DNA from: Perkinsus olseni
Lineage: Eukaryota > Perkinsozoa > Perkinsida > Perkinsidae
NCBI GenBank assembly: GCA_013115135.1
Contig: JABANP010000338.1
Span: 1-56,093 of the forward strand
Reading direction: 5' to 3'
Length of the DNA stretch: 56,093 nucleotides
The stretch's first letter is position 1, and every line of letters starts with the position of its first letter. The position numbers were made by a program, and so were the translations under genes. Below are positions 33,706-46,834 of the stretch, in pieces. The notes under the pieces are model-generated. The model made no database searches. It saw nothing but the letters and a program-made list of their open reading frames with translations, and was not told the DNA's origin.

Positions 33706-36700
33706 GTACGTGCTCAGTCTGCCGGCCGCTGTTGCATCCACCATGAACACCACGTTGTGGGTACCTCAAATGATCGGGTCCCCGATGGTTAAAGAGTACA
33801 AGTCGGTGAATTCTCCAGGCTTTCAAATGAACTTCTCCGTCATGCTGTTCTCTGTGGCTGGGCTGGTCCTGCAGGCCACTTTGCTGCCGTGGTTCATCCA
33901 GCCCTACGAGCCCTTAACGAAGCAGTGGTATTTGCTACCGACTTTGCGTCACTCCTCGGTCGAGATGACGACCCCTCGGCCGTCTAGGGAAGGAAGATCA
34001 TTTCCCACCCCTAGCACATCGACTTCTTCGGAGAGGTCGCCTTCTATCCTTACTCACCGATTTCGCAAGGCTTCTGCTGCCGACCATGATGACGAAGATG
34101 TTCTGTCAGCAGCAGAGAATGGCCTTGCGCCTTATGATGGCATGGCGAAGAAAAAGCGTCCCTGGGTGCTGCGTGCATGGACTGCCTTCCTTGATACTAT
34201 AGCACTCAGTGTCGGGTCGCCGCTGATATTGATTTGCTGGGCCGTCGTCATTCCTAGCACTCTGGCAACCCCTTTGCAGATTGCCGGGTGCGGTCTGCTC
34301 ATCCTCCCGAACCTAGTGGGGACAAGGGTCGTTTTTGGTGTCATTGTCTGCTACGCAGCTTTCCTCACGGTATTGAACATAGTGTGCAGCATACCGTGGA
34401 CGTTCGCCCAGAAGGTCTCCACTAGTAGACACACGTTCTTCCTCAAGAGCGTCGGCTTTCACTTCTACGACTTCGGAGATGGCTCTCAGGTTGGGTGGAG
34501 ATTCCTGGCTATCAGTTTACAGTTCTTGCTTACTTGTATTCTTGCGGCCATTTGGCAGTGGCATTTCAGCTCGGCCAAGAGGGCCAGGCTCGAGCATTCA
34601 CACCATGAAGAGGAGCCCATCTTTCCCAAGTGGATGAAGGGTCCTACTGCCCAGTACGTATGGAAGACTGTTCGCCGTGTCCTTACTCACGCGGACTTTG
34701 CTGTCGTGTGCATCCTGATCATCGTGATGATCGTGTTGGCCGTCAGCAGGGAGAGTAACGTCTTTATTCTCATTTACCTGTTCTTCGCCCTAGTGCTGAT
34801 AGTCCAGCCCGAGGGCATCATCAAGCAGCTGGTCACACAGGCACTCATCTTATCCTCTGTGGTATGCTGTGCGGTATCTATGGAGTATGCCATCTGGAAC
34901 TACAGCACCTTCTCTCTGGACCCCTTCCCCACCGTTTTCGTCCCGGCTATCGCCCACTTATGTATATTCCTCGTGGCTATCCTCCCCAATCGGCTCCCTC
35001 CAGCCCATGACCTTCACAGAGCCTCTACGCCAATCGGTGCCTTCTTGAGGGAGCATTGGACCGCTATCTCCCGTGTGGCTGTATACATCGCCCTCTTCTG
35101 GACACTCTGGGTTGCACTTACCAAGCCCGTGGACGTCTTCTCCATCGTGATGTTAGCTATCTTTGTAGTGCAGGTTGCGATATATCAGCTCCTCTTCAAG
35201 AACTCCGAGAGGTATCTTGGTATCATCGTTGTCAACTACGCTCTAGCTTACTTTTGCATTGCGGTGGTTGGATGGCGATGCGTCGCGCTATATCCCAGTA
35301 TCTACGAGGAACTCACCAATAGCGTGGCGTATCCACTGTCTTCGGAGCTCGGGATCGACAAGACCGCAGCGGGGATCTGGAAAACGACCCTGACCGCCTT
35401 CTCTGCGGTGGTCTGCATGAGGATGGTTCGCTTCGCGTCATCGTTGCTCATGCTGGACGACTTGGACCAAGCAGACGAGTCGGACGTCGACCTACCTAGA
35501 GATCCGCGGTCTCTTGGGATGCGAGTTTTCGAATCTATTGTGATCTACGCAGCCAGAGTACTTCCTTCTGTAGTCATGTACTGCATCTTCCTTTTCTCGG
35601 CCTTTGAAACGTCTTTGGCGAGCGTGGTGCTCATGATTGCGGCTGCTATAATCCTCTGCGTTGGCCGAGGGTGGGGCACTCTCAATGTGGTGGTGTCCTT
35701 GGCGGTCTCGGTGTTCTTCATCTTACAGTACGCATTTCGGTTCTCGTTTGCAGAGAACTCTATTCCTGCGGACACGGAACAGTGGTTGGGCTTCTCCTGG
35801 ACTGGTGCCAGTGTTGGTCGAAATATCGGCATCCTCATCCTCTGTGTTGTCCAAAGGAACATCGACTACACGGCACGCTATGGTCTGTCCCCATGGGGTC
35901 GCAAACCCTTGGAGATCTCGTCGAGCTCCTTGGCATTTTACACCCCGGCGATAGCCGTCTCTGCTCTCATGATCACGGCCGCGGCCCGTAGCAACGTGTA
36001 CAGCTACATCTACTACGCCATGGCAGCGTCTCTGATGTCAGCAATGAAGCACGGTTCCAGTCCGAGACTGCAAAGGCTGGTGATTACTAGTCTTGTCCTG
36101 GTTCTCTGTGTCATCGTACAATTGCTTCTGCGGCTGTGGTACCCTCCCTGGTGCAGCGACTGCCCCCCTCGTTACGATGGCGGCTGGTTCTGTGGATCGC
36201 CGTGGATTGCTGCCGGCAGTGCGTACACAGCATCTTGCGAGGATGACTGGCAGAGGTTCCTCGTGGCGCCCGAGAGTCTCGAGGGGTATACAGCACTCAA
36301 CTTTTATGGGGAGGTTCCGAGCAACATCACTGTCATGAACCCCATCCCAGGCGCAGCTCTCATCTGGGAGCTCTCGTGCCTTTGGATTATCGTCATGTTG
36401 ATGCGGAATATTCGCATCGGTTTGTACCGTGGTCCACCGAGAGGCTCGAGCTCGATGTTGACTCGCCAGAACGCAGCTTTGTCGCTCGATAGAACTGCAA
36501 AGTCTGGCACTAGATCTCCTGGGAAATGGTCTCTTCTCGCCATGCGGTTGTGGATCTATGTTCTGTGGTTGCTCACATTTCTGAGCTCCTTCGCGTACAC
36601 TATGGAGACCAATGTCATGACCGATGTGATGCTGTGTATGTTCATTGGCCTCCTGCGCTTCCACTTCGACTTAAAGGCTGCTCGCCGGCATATGGTTGTT

Positions 36701-39700
36701 ATCACCATGTGCGCTGCCGCTACCGTTTTCGGTCTGCAGCTGTTCTACCAAATTCCCTTCATTCCCTGCAGGGTATGGCAAGATGCCTGCAACCCTCATG
36801 CTGTGGTGGACGGCACGGCTCGTGTGCCGTATATCAGCTGTGCCACCTGTGTGCATCTCCAAGATGTCTACCATGACAACAGAGACCGTTGTGGTGCCCT
36901 TGTTGAGCATGATGTTTTCACCTGGTTGCAAATATTCTTTCAAGTGATAGGCTTCGGCAAGTCTCATGGTGGCATCACTCTACCATTCCCTTTTGGTTTT
37001 GGCCCAGTGCTGCTGGCCTTGTGTGCTGCCGTGATACAGCTGAGAATTTACGATAATCCCGGCTACGATGTTATCGAGAGTGAGTACATTCACGAGATTC
37101 GGTCGCGGAAAGGCAAAGCCAGACGGTTCGTCAACGAGTTCAACGCCAACCTGTTCATATTGAGTCGGCAAGCCACTTGCACCATCGGCGGTATAGCCGC
37201 TAAGCTTCGTAGAGTCCGTGAAAAAGTTGACACGTTTGTCGACATAAACCAGAAGGGATTCGATGTTACCGTTACGACCAGGCTGGCCGCCGAGAACCGC
37301 CTGTCTATCGGTCGAAATCGCCTTGACCTGTTGGAACAAGGAGGCAGCAAGGCCGGCTTCCAGGAGGTTGAAACGATGGAAACTGAGCAGTTGCGCATCG
37401 ACGGCTTCAGCGAGTTCGAGTCACGGCGAGCCTTGGAGATCTGCCACCACCACCCGCATGAGGCTCAGGCTCTGCTGAGCGATGCCCGTCGCTTCGGTCT
37501 CGGGAAAATGCAGGAATCGCAGGTCCTGATGAGCTACTCAGAGCGGCAGAAGGAGGCCTTTGAGGAGGAACCTCCCGGTGTCCTCGCTAGCATATGGCAG
37601 TGGGTAGTCCAGAGGCTCGAGAATGGGACGAATAGTGTGAGGTTCCTTGAAGACTACAGAGCAGCAGATCCGCAGACGCTACACACCAGAGCCGGCGGAC
37701 TGGCGGCAGTTGCTGCGAAGTATCTGGCTTCCTCCACTGCCTTCCCTGTCTACCTGTTCATTGTGCTCGATTTCCTCGTGGCCACATCCATCTTCGATGC
37801 TGTCCGTGTCATATTTGCATTATGGTTCGTTCCACGATGGCCACTGCAGCCTCGCTGGGTGTGGGAGGTCCTCATCATAGCAACTGCGATATGGTTCGTT
37901 CTCCGTATGGCCTACCAGACGCCGTTGCTTTGCGCTGCTGCCTCGACCGATAGTAACTTCGGTATCTTTTGGAGGTTCGGCAGCGGTGCCACATCACCGG
38001 TCTACTTCGAAGGTGGCTACGGTAATCCCCGCATGTCCACAGTTTCCTCGTGTCCGAAATACGTGGATGTGGGGTGGGACGTTTGGATTGGCATCGCCAA
38101 GGTTACAGGCGAGTCTGCTTTGCCGAAGCAACGCAGTACCGGGCTGATCGGCTATGTTTGGGCCGATGTGCTTTTGCTCCTCGCACTGTACTTCCACAAG
38201 TGGTCCCTGCAGCTCTGCGGCCTCTGGGAGTTTGTCCAGGTTGCCGACCCTCGTGACGAGCAGGCCGCGATCCTGGTGCCGCGTGAGGGTTTGGGCCTTC
38301 TGAGCTCGAACTTATTAGACGATGTTGAAACTGAGATGGATCCGCTCTCGGAACACAGCTCAGAAGCCGATGACCATTCTGAATCTATAGGAAATACTGC
38401 CCTGGTCAGAGGCAATACGGTCTATCAGAGCATCAGTTCATCTAGTGCCAGCGACTCTGACTACGCGAGCGCTGTGTCGACGACGATAGCCTCCTTCGCC
38501 GACGTTTACGGTATGCCCTTAATCTCAGTTGGGTATGCTGAACTCTCTCGCTATGCTACATCACGTTACATGTGCAACGAGGATGTACAGGGCCGCTGTG
38601 TCCCTGCTTGGTCAGAAGACCTTGCCAGTGTCAGCAGGCTCCTCGATGGATACCGCAGAATGCGGTGGCTCTCCCAGAGAGTATATGCCAACAAGGAGAC
38701 CCTGAGGTTCCCTCATACTGAGGACGGTCACTCAACAGGGAGTGCTCCCACGAGCGGTGGTCGCACCGACTGGTTGGGGAGAATTTACTACTACTTGGAT
38801 CCCTTTGCTGCGCACAAGGTTGGCCACGACTATTACATCACTCTTTTCCTGTTGGCTCTCTTCCTTTGGATTTGGTGTATCCTCACCTATCATCAGATGT
38901 CTGGAGACAGCGGCGAGGATGTCCTCGGGGTTCTCAAATCCAATAAATTCTCAGCGTCCCTAGCTGTGCTAATGATAAGTCACCTGGTGTTGATCGTGTT
39001 GGATCGGGCTTACTACCGTGCCAGCTGTATGAACGACACCGGCACCATTGATGTCGATCTGTCACAGGCAGACACTCCGTTCACAGCGGATGACGCCGCG
39101 AGTGGAACGGCGACCATCGAATCTTGTCGGATGTCCGTGAGAAGGAAAACGACGAGGGTTGCCATGGGGTGGTTCATCTTCCGTGTCATATTGCTATTGG
39201 CTATAGTTCTTGCTCTGCACATAACCATCCTGGTCAACCTGGTCCCCCACGGCGACGCCTCTGCGTTCACCCCAGTCATTCAGAACTGGGCCATGTCCAT
39301 CTATTACATGGTCTTCGTACTGTACTTGGTGGTTTCGCTTAAGCAGCTGAGGGATGGTGTTCCTCGTGTATGGCGTGACTCACTGCGGCCGGCCAAGTCG
39401 TGGAATGCAGTGCGTAACACCTTTGCTGGATACGCCATTTCTGCCTACAAGGTAATTCCCTTCCTCCAGGAGGTCCGTAGAACTGTCGACTGGGCAGTCA
39501 CTCCGACGTCACTGGACCTGTCGCAGTATTTTCTCCTAGAAGATGCCCATAACAACTTCTGGGATGTCTCACAGGAGATGGACGACCGTCGTGAGAACTG
39601 GCCAGCCGAGCGCAAGAAGTTCTGGTGGGAGAAGTGCATGTCAGGCTGCTGCCTCACAGTCATCCTGGTCATCATCATCGTCCTGCCCATTCTGATATTC

Positions 39701-41155
39701 TCAACTTTCTCACCCTTCTCGAAGAACGCCTACGTCACCGAGGCGTCTATGAAAGTATCTTTGAATATCCAGTCTTGTGGCAGCGACTGTGAGTCGCCCT
39801 ACTACATATTCCAAGATCTCTACTCGTCGCCGATCCTCCACTCAGTGCAGGTCACCGGCTCTGCCGCAACGAAGTTCCTGCAAACGCAGCCTGGTGTTAG
39901 TACCGATGCGGCCGTGCAGAACATCACTTTTCCGCTCGGCAGTTCGACGGTTATTCAAGCTAGTCCCAATAGAATCCGCTCTATCACCGATCTGATTGGG
40001 CCTGATGTTTTGGATGAGAACTTGAGACTCGAGCTCAAGCTGGCAGTGTCATGGTCTCGTTCTAATAGTGTTGGCTATACCTCCTCTGGGGACTACGATA
40101 TGAGCCTGTGCGGATGCGATGCTAGTGTGGTACGGACTACCGGTGACCTGTGCAAGGACTGCTCCTTGGGCGCGTATCCACTACAGTTTGATGACTTTCG
40201 AAAGAGTGTTAGCACTCTGATACAAAACCCCTCGGCAAGTGTGCTGTTCCCTAACTTTGGACCCAGTGTCATTCATATCGCAACTACTAACAAGGCCAGC
40301 TGGAACGACTACGTCAAAGACCCAACTATGTGGTACTCGCTCGTCTCCTCCATCACGGGTTCACAAGGGAGTCAGTTCGCTCTCATGGGCAGTTCTGAAG
40401 AAGATTCCTGTCCCGGTCAAGGTGGGGTGGTGTGCTCCAATGGTGTCTCCACTGGAGTCAATGGTGTCAGCTTCACTCTGATTCTAGACAAGGTCTTTGG
40501 CGGTAACGAGGTTGGCGGCTTCTTATCTCTTGGAATCTTGGGCTTCTACGTGACTATTATCTATGCCATCGGTCAGTTCATCCGTGTTATGTTTCAAGAC
40601 GCCTCGCAAAAAGTCATTTATTCGGAAATCCCCAACCCGCAAGAGCTGCTCGATCTCATCAGTGGTGTCGCGATCGCGCAAGTTTACGGGGACATGCGCC
40701 GAGAGTTTGTTATGTACAACTGCCTGGTGAAGATACTGCGATCACCAGAGACTCTCATTGCCATTGGTGGAGCCGATCTGACAGGATATGGTGCTTACAG
40801 GAATGATCAACCACCCTATCCTGATCTACTTGGCCCTCTGGACAATCGTCCTCCACCCGTACAGCCTTCACAGTCGGAAGGCGCACCTGCTAGCCGAGGA
40901 TCCGGCGATGGCACAGAGACTCCCGAACATGCAGTGGAGAGCAGTCCTACCAGCGCAGTGGGGCTTGAAGGGTCTAGCGTAGGCCCACAGGACCATAGAG
41001 TGCCCACTGGCGTGGTTAGTGAAGGCAGCGGAGAGCGATCGTCCGCAGAGTCTGTCCTCGCCATCAATCCAACCAGCGGTTCGGTTACGGAGGTGTCTGC
41101 TCCCACGTGTGCTAGTGGTACCACCCAGCAGCCTGCCGACCGGCCGATGGAATAG
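33706..41155 (+). CDS. Piezo-type mechanosensitive ion channel, main exon
   Basis: Piezo proteins are very large plasma-membrane channels opened by membrane tension and passing Ca2+ and other cations. One uninterrupted exon of about 2480 codons follows the acceptor at 33706. It has dozens of hydrophobic helices in blocks, as in the Piezo blade, a charged cytosolic segment near 37.1 to 37.6 kb, and a conserved end. The end comprises a linker with WPAERKKFWWEKCM near 39.6 kb, the inner helix LGILGFYVTIIYAIGQFIR near 40.55 kb, YSEIPNPQELLDLISG, then LVKILRSPETLIAIGG; the RSPETxI motif is diagnostic of the Piezo C-terminus. A Cys-containing ectodomain ('cap') lies between the last two helices (39.75 to 40.5 kb). 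A Pro/Ser-rich tail of about 115 residues after RSPETLI has no counterpart in the animal proteins I know. Almost all the protein in one exon is unusual beside the intron-dense neighbours. Confidence 0.92.
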
Positions 41156-41939
41156 CTACCCACTCCTTACGATTGGTTGATCCACGCGGTTACGTGCCAC
41201 TGTGATTGATTTTGGATGTTTTTGAGGTCTCCTCTGTCGCGAGGAGATCAAGTTGTCTGCGACGCTATCCTTCTAACATTTGTAAGATTGATCGTCTGCT
41301 TTGAATTACACTGCTTGGTTGCTTTTGAAGTGCAACAGTTTGTGATTCCGCTGCAATTCAACGTTTGATATAAGTATACTTGTTTAGTTGGCCTACCTCG
41401 GCCAGGTCAATACACTACAGACTCTACAGTGGCGAGCTCTGGGCCGGGCAGAGACCAATGAACTTCGATCATCAAGGGATCTGGCAGCTCGGGAACAATC
41501 CACTCGACAAAGACAAAACCCACTGGCCGCGCTCTGCCCAGCTGCCAACTGGCGTTCGAATGAGTGCTGCGGTTGCCTGTGGGCTACAGGTTGTAGCATA
41601 GCTGCTGCCCCTGCAAGATCTCTTTGGTAACTGTTGAGGATAATTTGGCAATTTTAGGATTTATCGCCGCGCGAATAGCGTGATCACGCGTCGTGATATC
41701 CTGGCCAACTTTGTAACACGACAGCAGAGACTCACTGAGACTTGTGTAACATCACAAGTAGGAACTGTAAATTGATACACGACATAAGGAACGATCACCA
41801 CCTCAACGGCTGAAGCACAACGTGACTCCGCTGTCACCGAATAAAGTATGAAATCTACTAACAATGAACTTCCGCATAAAGGACATCCTGTGGCCAGCAA
41901 CTGACTGGCACTTAATAATGACTCAAGTATTCACGTACC
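41156..41939. other. Convergent intergenic region
   Basis: The Piezo gene (plus) and the glycosyltransferase gene (minus) end facing each other here, so the stretch should hold both 3' UTRs. Short frames on either strand (such as 41.38 to 41.63 kb) show no motif. I see no RNA gene or clear repeat. Confidence 0.5.
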
Positions 41940-44890
41940 CTACTGTTGCGCACGAGCATCCTGCTCGTCGTTTTCCCACACGGTAAACCAATCAACATCA
42001 GGATGTGGTGGGGTTGGTGGGATATCATGAATTTTGCGCTCGCGGACACCAATCTTAACATTCTTCCTTTGGTGGCTGTAAACCAACAAGTTCTGGCACA
42101 AAGCGCATATTCTGAATAACAGCGACTGGAGCCGGTACCAAGGGAACAGAATAAAGTCAATCACGCCTGACCTGAGATCGTGTCGATCACGCAGAACGAA
42201 GACCTCGAAGATAAACACTTGCACGTAAAGTAGAGCGGTAAAGACAAGAGTCATTAGAATGAGACCGAGCCAGTCACGGAATAGCAAGCCACAGAGCAAG
42301 AAAGCACGCAACCAGTCCAATAAAATGCAGAGTAGTTCCTGGAGGAAGTACGGTTTCAAAACCAAAGAGGCCCCATGGCAGAACGATCGGGGGTTGATAA
42401 CCTCCCAGAGATACGTGAACGTCTTCTTGTGTGAAGTAAGATCCCAAGACTTCACTCTTTGACGGAAGAGTACGGGCCAAGTATCAGGAGCATAAGTGGG
42501 AACGATCGTCTGTGCACAGGAGATAATCGTAGACTCATCACGCTTCCTCAAGAGCGTCAAACCCATATACATATCCTCACCGTTAAATACTGTATCATGT
42601 TCGTAGAGCACCTCATCAAGGGCCTCACGGTCCCACAGCGACACTGCACCGTGACACGACAAAGATCGAGCCATCTTCGCTTGGAACAGCTTGTGAACTG
42701 CGGCCATTTTGTACTCGACATCCTGCATCTTCACAAGCATACCAGGCTTGCCGTCAGGAGTAGTGGCTGTGATGGGGAAGTGGACCGCCTTTATGTTAGG
42801 ATTGGCTCGAAGCTGTTCATGGGGTATGTAGAGATCCGCTGGCAGCGGTACATCATCATCAATCATAACTGAATACTTGAAGTCGGGTATGCGGCCGTTC
42901 TGGGCGAGGTACGGTATCCAGTACTTGTTAACCCAATAGAAGGCGAAAGTCTTGTTGCCTTCTGGGATATAAACATAGTTGATGTCAGGATGGACCTGCT
43001 GGGTTGCCCACTCAGTCTCATCTTCAGGGTGTGAGGTGCCACCGTTATCACAGACGAAGATATGACTAGGGGGGAAGACCATGAGAGCAGCCCGCAAGGT
43101 ACTGGTGAAAGTCTCGTAACGCTCCTCAGTCATCGCAGAGAGATGGCATGCAATCATCAAGCAACAGTCATAGGCCAAGGTCTGCTTCATCACAGTCTCC
43201 TCAGACTCGGACTCAGAGCTGGAAGCGCCGTCGGAGAGGAAGTCGTCGCTGAGGGGCGAGGGAATACCGTCTTCACCAATGTAAAGCATTTGAGGCTTCA
43301 CGTCGCCGTCCGAGGTCCGATCCGAACCATCGCGGCCCTCATGCTGCTTCTTCTTGGCCACCACATCTTGAACGTGTCGTGTATAGACGGGAGCACGAGG
43401 CCACTTGACAAAGACACAGGCGATGAGGAAGAGGAAGGTATCAAGGAGAACATCAATGAAGATGAGCACGTCGAGCCATGAGTGAGCATTCCAAATGGAA
43501 ACCTCACCATAAAGGTCATCGGCAACAGACCTGTTACTCGCTAGGATGTTCTGAGGTGAATAATAGAGGACAATGTAAAGGGTGGCGACGAGTAGGAGGA
43601 GGAAGAATATGTTGAGACCAGCCACATAGAAGAGCTGGCGGATCCTATGTCTCCGCTTTGCTGCAGCCTTGCAGGCCTTCCACTGACTAAGTCGCCGCTT
43701 CCAAGTCTCGGACTCAAACCTCATCGCGGGGTCCCTAGACATGTAGTTATTCATGTCGCCCTCGGACATACCCTCATACTCCTCCTCATCCACAGCTGGC
43801 ACCACACATACTGATGAGCCGCTAGCGGAATCCTCTGGGCTAGCGACGGCATTGTTGTACTCATCTTTCCAGTGGCCCTCCACCTGTTGACGAAGGTACA
43901 TCCTCTTCTGAGGCAGCTCCCTAGCCATCCTGGCCATGCCCTCGGCCTTCTCCTTGCGCAGGTTGAGGTCGACATACCACAACACCCACTCCGCGAAGAA
44001 CCATATAACGGCTATGAGCATTCCAGCAAGAATGATGCCTCTCATACCGAGTATGTTGGAGGGCGTCACGTCGTACTTGCTAGAGCAATAGGACAAGGTG
44101 TGGACCTGAGCAATAGCCTTCACTGCAAAACAGTAGCGTACCATCTCCCATTATTACATCTTTGCAGAAGAGCGTCTCCCAAGGAGAGTTAGGCGACAAC
44201 TTGACTTGGCATTTCGGTATACCGGGCCTCATCACGTCGTTGCCAATCTCGGGTAACACGGCCGGATCTGGGCACTCCCCTAGGTAGTACTTTTCGGAGT
44301 CGTCCACTCTACGGCATGCTTGATGGCACTCATACTGAGGGAAGCACTCGTAGTTTTGCTCCCCGTTCTGAGGCATCCTGCAGTTGTTGAGCGACTGGTC
44401 TATGGGAGTGTTGTTAGGAAGAGGGTAGATACTGGAGTTGTACATGACCATCTCGTTCCAGCCGTTCTCAATGATCTCCAACTTGCACGTTGGACCGGAT
44501 GGTGCCGTGGCGTGGTTGATGGAGAAAGATTCCGAGAAGGCTGGGCAGTTGGCTAGAGGAACTTCGTAACCTGAGAAGAAACGACCGCCATCGGAGCCAT
44601 TAAGGGGGATGAGCAACCGCGGTACCTTTCTCGTTGGGTTGGTACGCCCAGGAAAGATTGAGTGTAAAGAGAGAACACGCTGAGAATATGCAAAGAGCAA
44701 GAGAAAAGACCTGAGGAGACAAGCCTGCGATTTTGGTAAGGTGCTAGCTTTTTGGGCTCACCAGAACCGCCCATCGCTCGAAGATTGGAAATATCGGTGG
44801 GGCTTTGACTTTAGGGACGACTAAAGCTGGCCGGGAATCCTCCACATCTGTTGCTGGTGAGGGCGAGGACGTTGAAGAAGAGGAGGACAT
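41940..44890 (-). CDS. Membrane family-2 glycosyltransferase (chitin/hyaluronan/cellulose synthase-like)
   Basis: This is a processive-type GT2 enzyme, probably making or extending a beta-linked polysaccharide at the plasma membrane. The exons are 44890-44762, 44710-44626, 44570-44160 and about 44119 (or 44107) to 41940. The protein starts MSSSSSTSSPSP, then a helix across the first intron (WAVL/VFSLALCIFSACSL). An ectodomain with several cysteines (NCPAF, CFPQYECHQAC, CQVKL) follows, then helices at LAGMLIAVIWFFAEWVLW, NIFFLLLLVATLYIVLYY and VLLDTFLFLIACVFVKW. The catalytic part has MIDDDVPLP (the DxD-type metal site), CHGAVSLWDREALDEV, VFNGEDMYMG (the acidic ED of the family) and FRQRVKSWDL in place of QxxRW. 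Four or so helices follow. The substrate is unknown. The Cys-rich ectodomain ahead of the catalytic domain and the altered QxxRW are unusual. Confidence 0.82.
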
Positions 44891-45189
44891 TATTATTGTA
44901 CAACTGAGGACGGCTAGGGCTGTCCAGTGGCTACGAGCGCACACGTAGGGACGGAGGCTCAAGAATGGTGGGATCCAGCCAAGTCTAGCAGGAAGGGAGG
45001 TAGAGTAGTGATATGAGAGCTAGCATAGTTATGCCTGACAAGGCCTCTTGTTTCGAGAAGTGTGGGACGGCGGAGCGAAGCGTGTCACGACTACGAAATT
45101 TCGCCGGCCACTATTTGTCTATTTTTTGGGTTGGTCGAAGGTATCTCGCGCGCCCCAATCTGCGCAGGTTCGAACAATCCGTGAATCAT

Positions 45190-46834
45190 ATCTTTCTGAG
45201 CCCTCGCATGCTTCATGACAAGTCGGGAGGTCTTCGATCGTCTCTCTGCGGGAGCAGCCGTAAGTGGGGGCTCTGGGAGAATCTTAGGTTGGAGCGGGGA
45301 CCATTCAGGAACATCGAGAACGAAGGAGAGTCGAACATGAGAAGTACCTTGCGGAGCGGTCACGGGCCGAGGAAGAGAGTATGCGGCAGTCGAAGCAGGG
45401 GGCTGGCAAGATGGAAAGGAAACAGAGTGACAAGCTATTCGAACGGCTCTATAACGGGTAGGGTATTTTGAGGTTGACTTGTGCGAATGACGGCATCGAA
45501 AGATACGCCTCGCGGCAAAGGCACATTGATGAGCAGCGAGAAGAACAGGCCAGGGAATTCATCGAGATGGCGCAGCCCGGAGGCAGTGGAAGGAGGCCCG
45601 ATATTGAACATATCAATCGCCTTTACGAGTAAGCCACCCCCTTCGTGCCGTCTCGATGCTTTTGCTGCTACAGAGATTACAGAGGAAGGCAGCGGGCCAG
45701 GCGAGAGGCTTTCATGGCTCGGCAGAGGGAGATTGACAGGATGGCACGGGGGTGACCATCAACCGTGCTCTCTAGATGGTCCACTACTCCCCTCATCATT
45801 TTAGGAATTCTCCCAGGCCGAGGTCTTCCACACCTACCGTATGGGAGAAGCTGTAATGAATGATAGAGGTCAATTGGGGAGCGTCAAGGCGGGCTCAGGT
45901 ACCGGGAACAGGAGAAGCTCTCAGAACGTCGTAGGCTGCGGGTCAAGGCTGCGGAAGAGGAGGACCGACGGATGGTATATCGGACCATTGTGACGGTGCC
46001 GAAGGGCATGCGGCTGTCAACACCGCGATGTTTTAAATTAACTAAGGGAGATGAGCATTGCCCTGATACCGCGGCTGACGATGCCCATCATGAAGAGAAC
46101 GATCGGAGCCCGTTAGGGGAGGCAGAGGTGCAAGCACGAGTAGCTAGCCTGTACAAGGATGCTCTCGATCGGAGGGAGCGACAGAGGGAGAGAATGGAGA
46201 GGTACGGGCGTCCGGCAGGGATGTAACGGCTGAATGCGGGTAGTGGTGTCAGAAAACAGCTGTTGGAGCTAGCAGCGGACATCCGAGCCACTTGCGGAGG
46301 AGTCAATGGGAAGTCACCGGCCCTGCAGGAGGGAGCAGAAGCTGCCCACGAACGACTGTAGGAATTCTGGGACGAGAAATTTAGGCGTGCCCAACTTCTC
46401 CTCCATATGATCGGCTCATGCTCCATCTTCCCGGCGTGTTTAGGTATCATCCGCGCTTCGCTCCGCCATCTCGAGTATCCAAGACTTTAGCCAGGGACGA
46501 GTGTTGGGAGCTATTCAACACCAAGGCGTGCTCTGTTCATGCAGGACGCCAGCTCTCATCAAAGGACCTTGAGAAGACGTTCAATAGACTGTAAGGCAAT
46601 CTGCAGTTGCCCCGACCCTCCCCCCTTGCTAACAGCCTGCGCAGTTACAGCGACTCGGTCGCCCGGGCCAAACGTCAAGAGGAGCGGCGTTTAGCGGAGG
46701 ACATCAAGACTCGCGAGCTGCAGGAGGAGGCAACTCGGCGGCCTAATTCAAAACGACGACGACCAGCAGCAAGGAAGCGCAACGGGAATGACCGCAGCTT
46801 TGCGCGACCGACAGCTCGGCCTGGGCGAGTGTAG
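45190..46834 (+). CDS. Coiled-coil protein with repeated (F/Y)xRLY modules (gene A)
   Basis: No named family is assigned. Several short plus-strand exons join in frame to give a very charged protein. Recurring pieces are SREVFDRLSAGAA (about 45.22 kb), EHEKYLAERSRAEEESMRQ (45.33 kb), KLFERLYNG (45.44 kb), RHIDEQREEQAREF with EHINRLYE (45.5 to 45.63 kb), REAFMARQREIDRMAR (45.69 kb), RVASLYKDALDRRERQRERM (46.14 kb), and AKRQEERRLAEDIKTRELQE (46.67 kb). The last exon ends at 46834 with an Arg-rich tail. The layout (a short (V/L)Fx(R/E)LY helix followed by a charged helix) resembles protist cytoskeletal or ciliary coiled-coil proteins and is shared with gene B at 49.5 to 52.9 kb. The 5' end is unresolved and may lie as far left as 44.8 kb, opposite the glycosyltransferase start. 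Confidence 0.55.

Noticed and set aside
36038..36664. Minus-strand frame of 208 codons opposite Piezo.
   Set aside because: Lies wholly within the Piezo exon, has no motif, and is explained as a reverse-frame shadow of coding sequence.
44750..44962. Plus-strand acidic frame (VAGEGEDVEEEEDIIIV) as the first exon of gene A.
   Set aside because: It is exactly antisense to the Ser-rich first exon of the glycosyltransferase, whose splice sites and signal-anchor helix are better supported; left undecided for gene A's 5' end.
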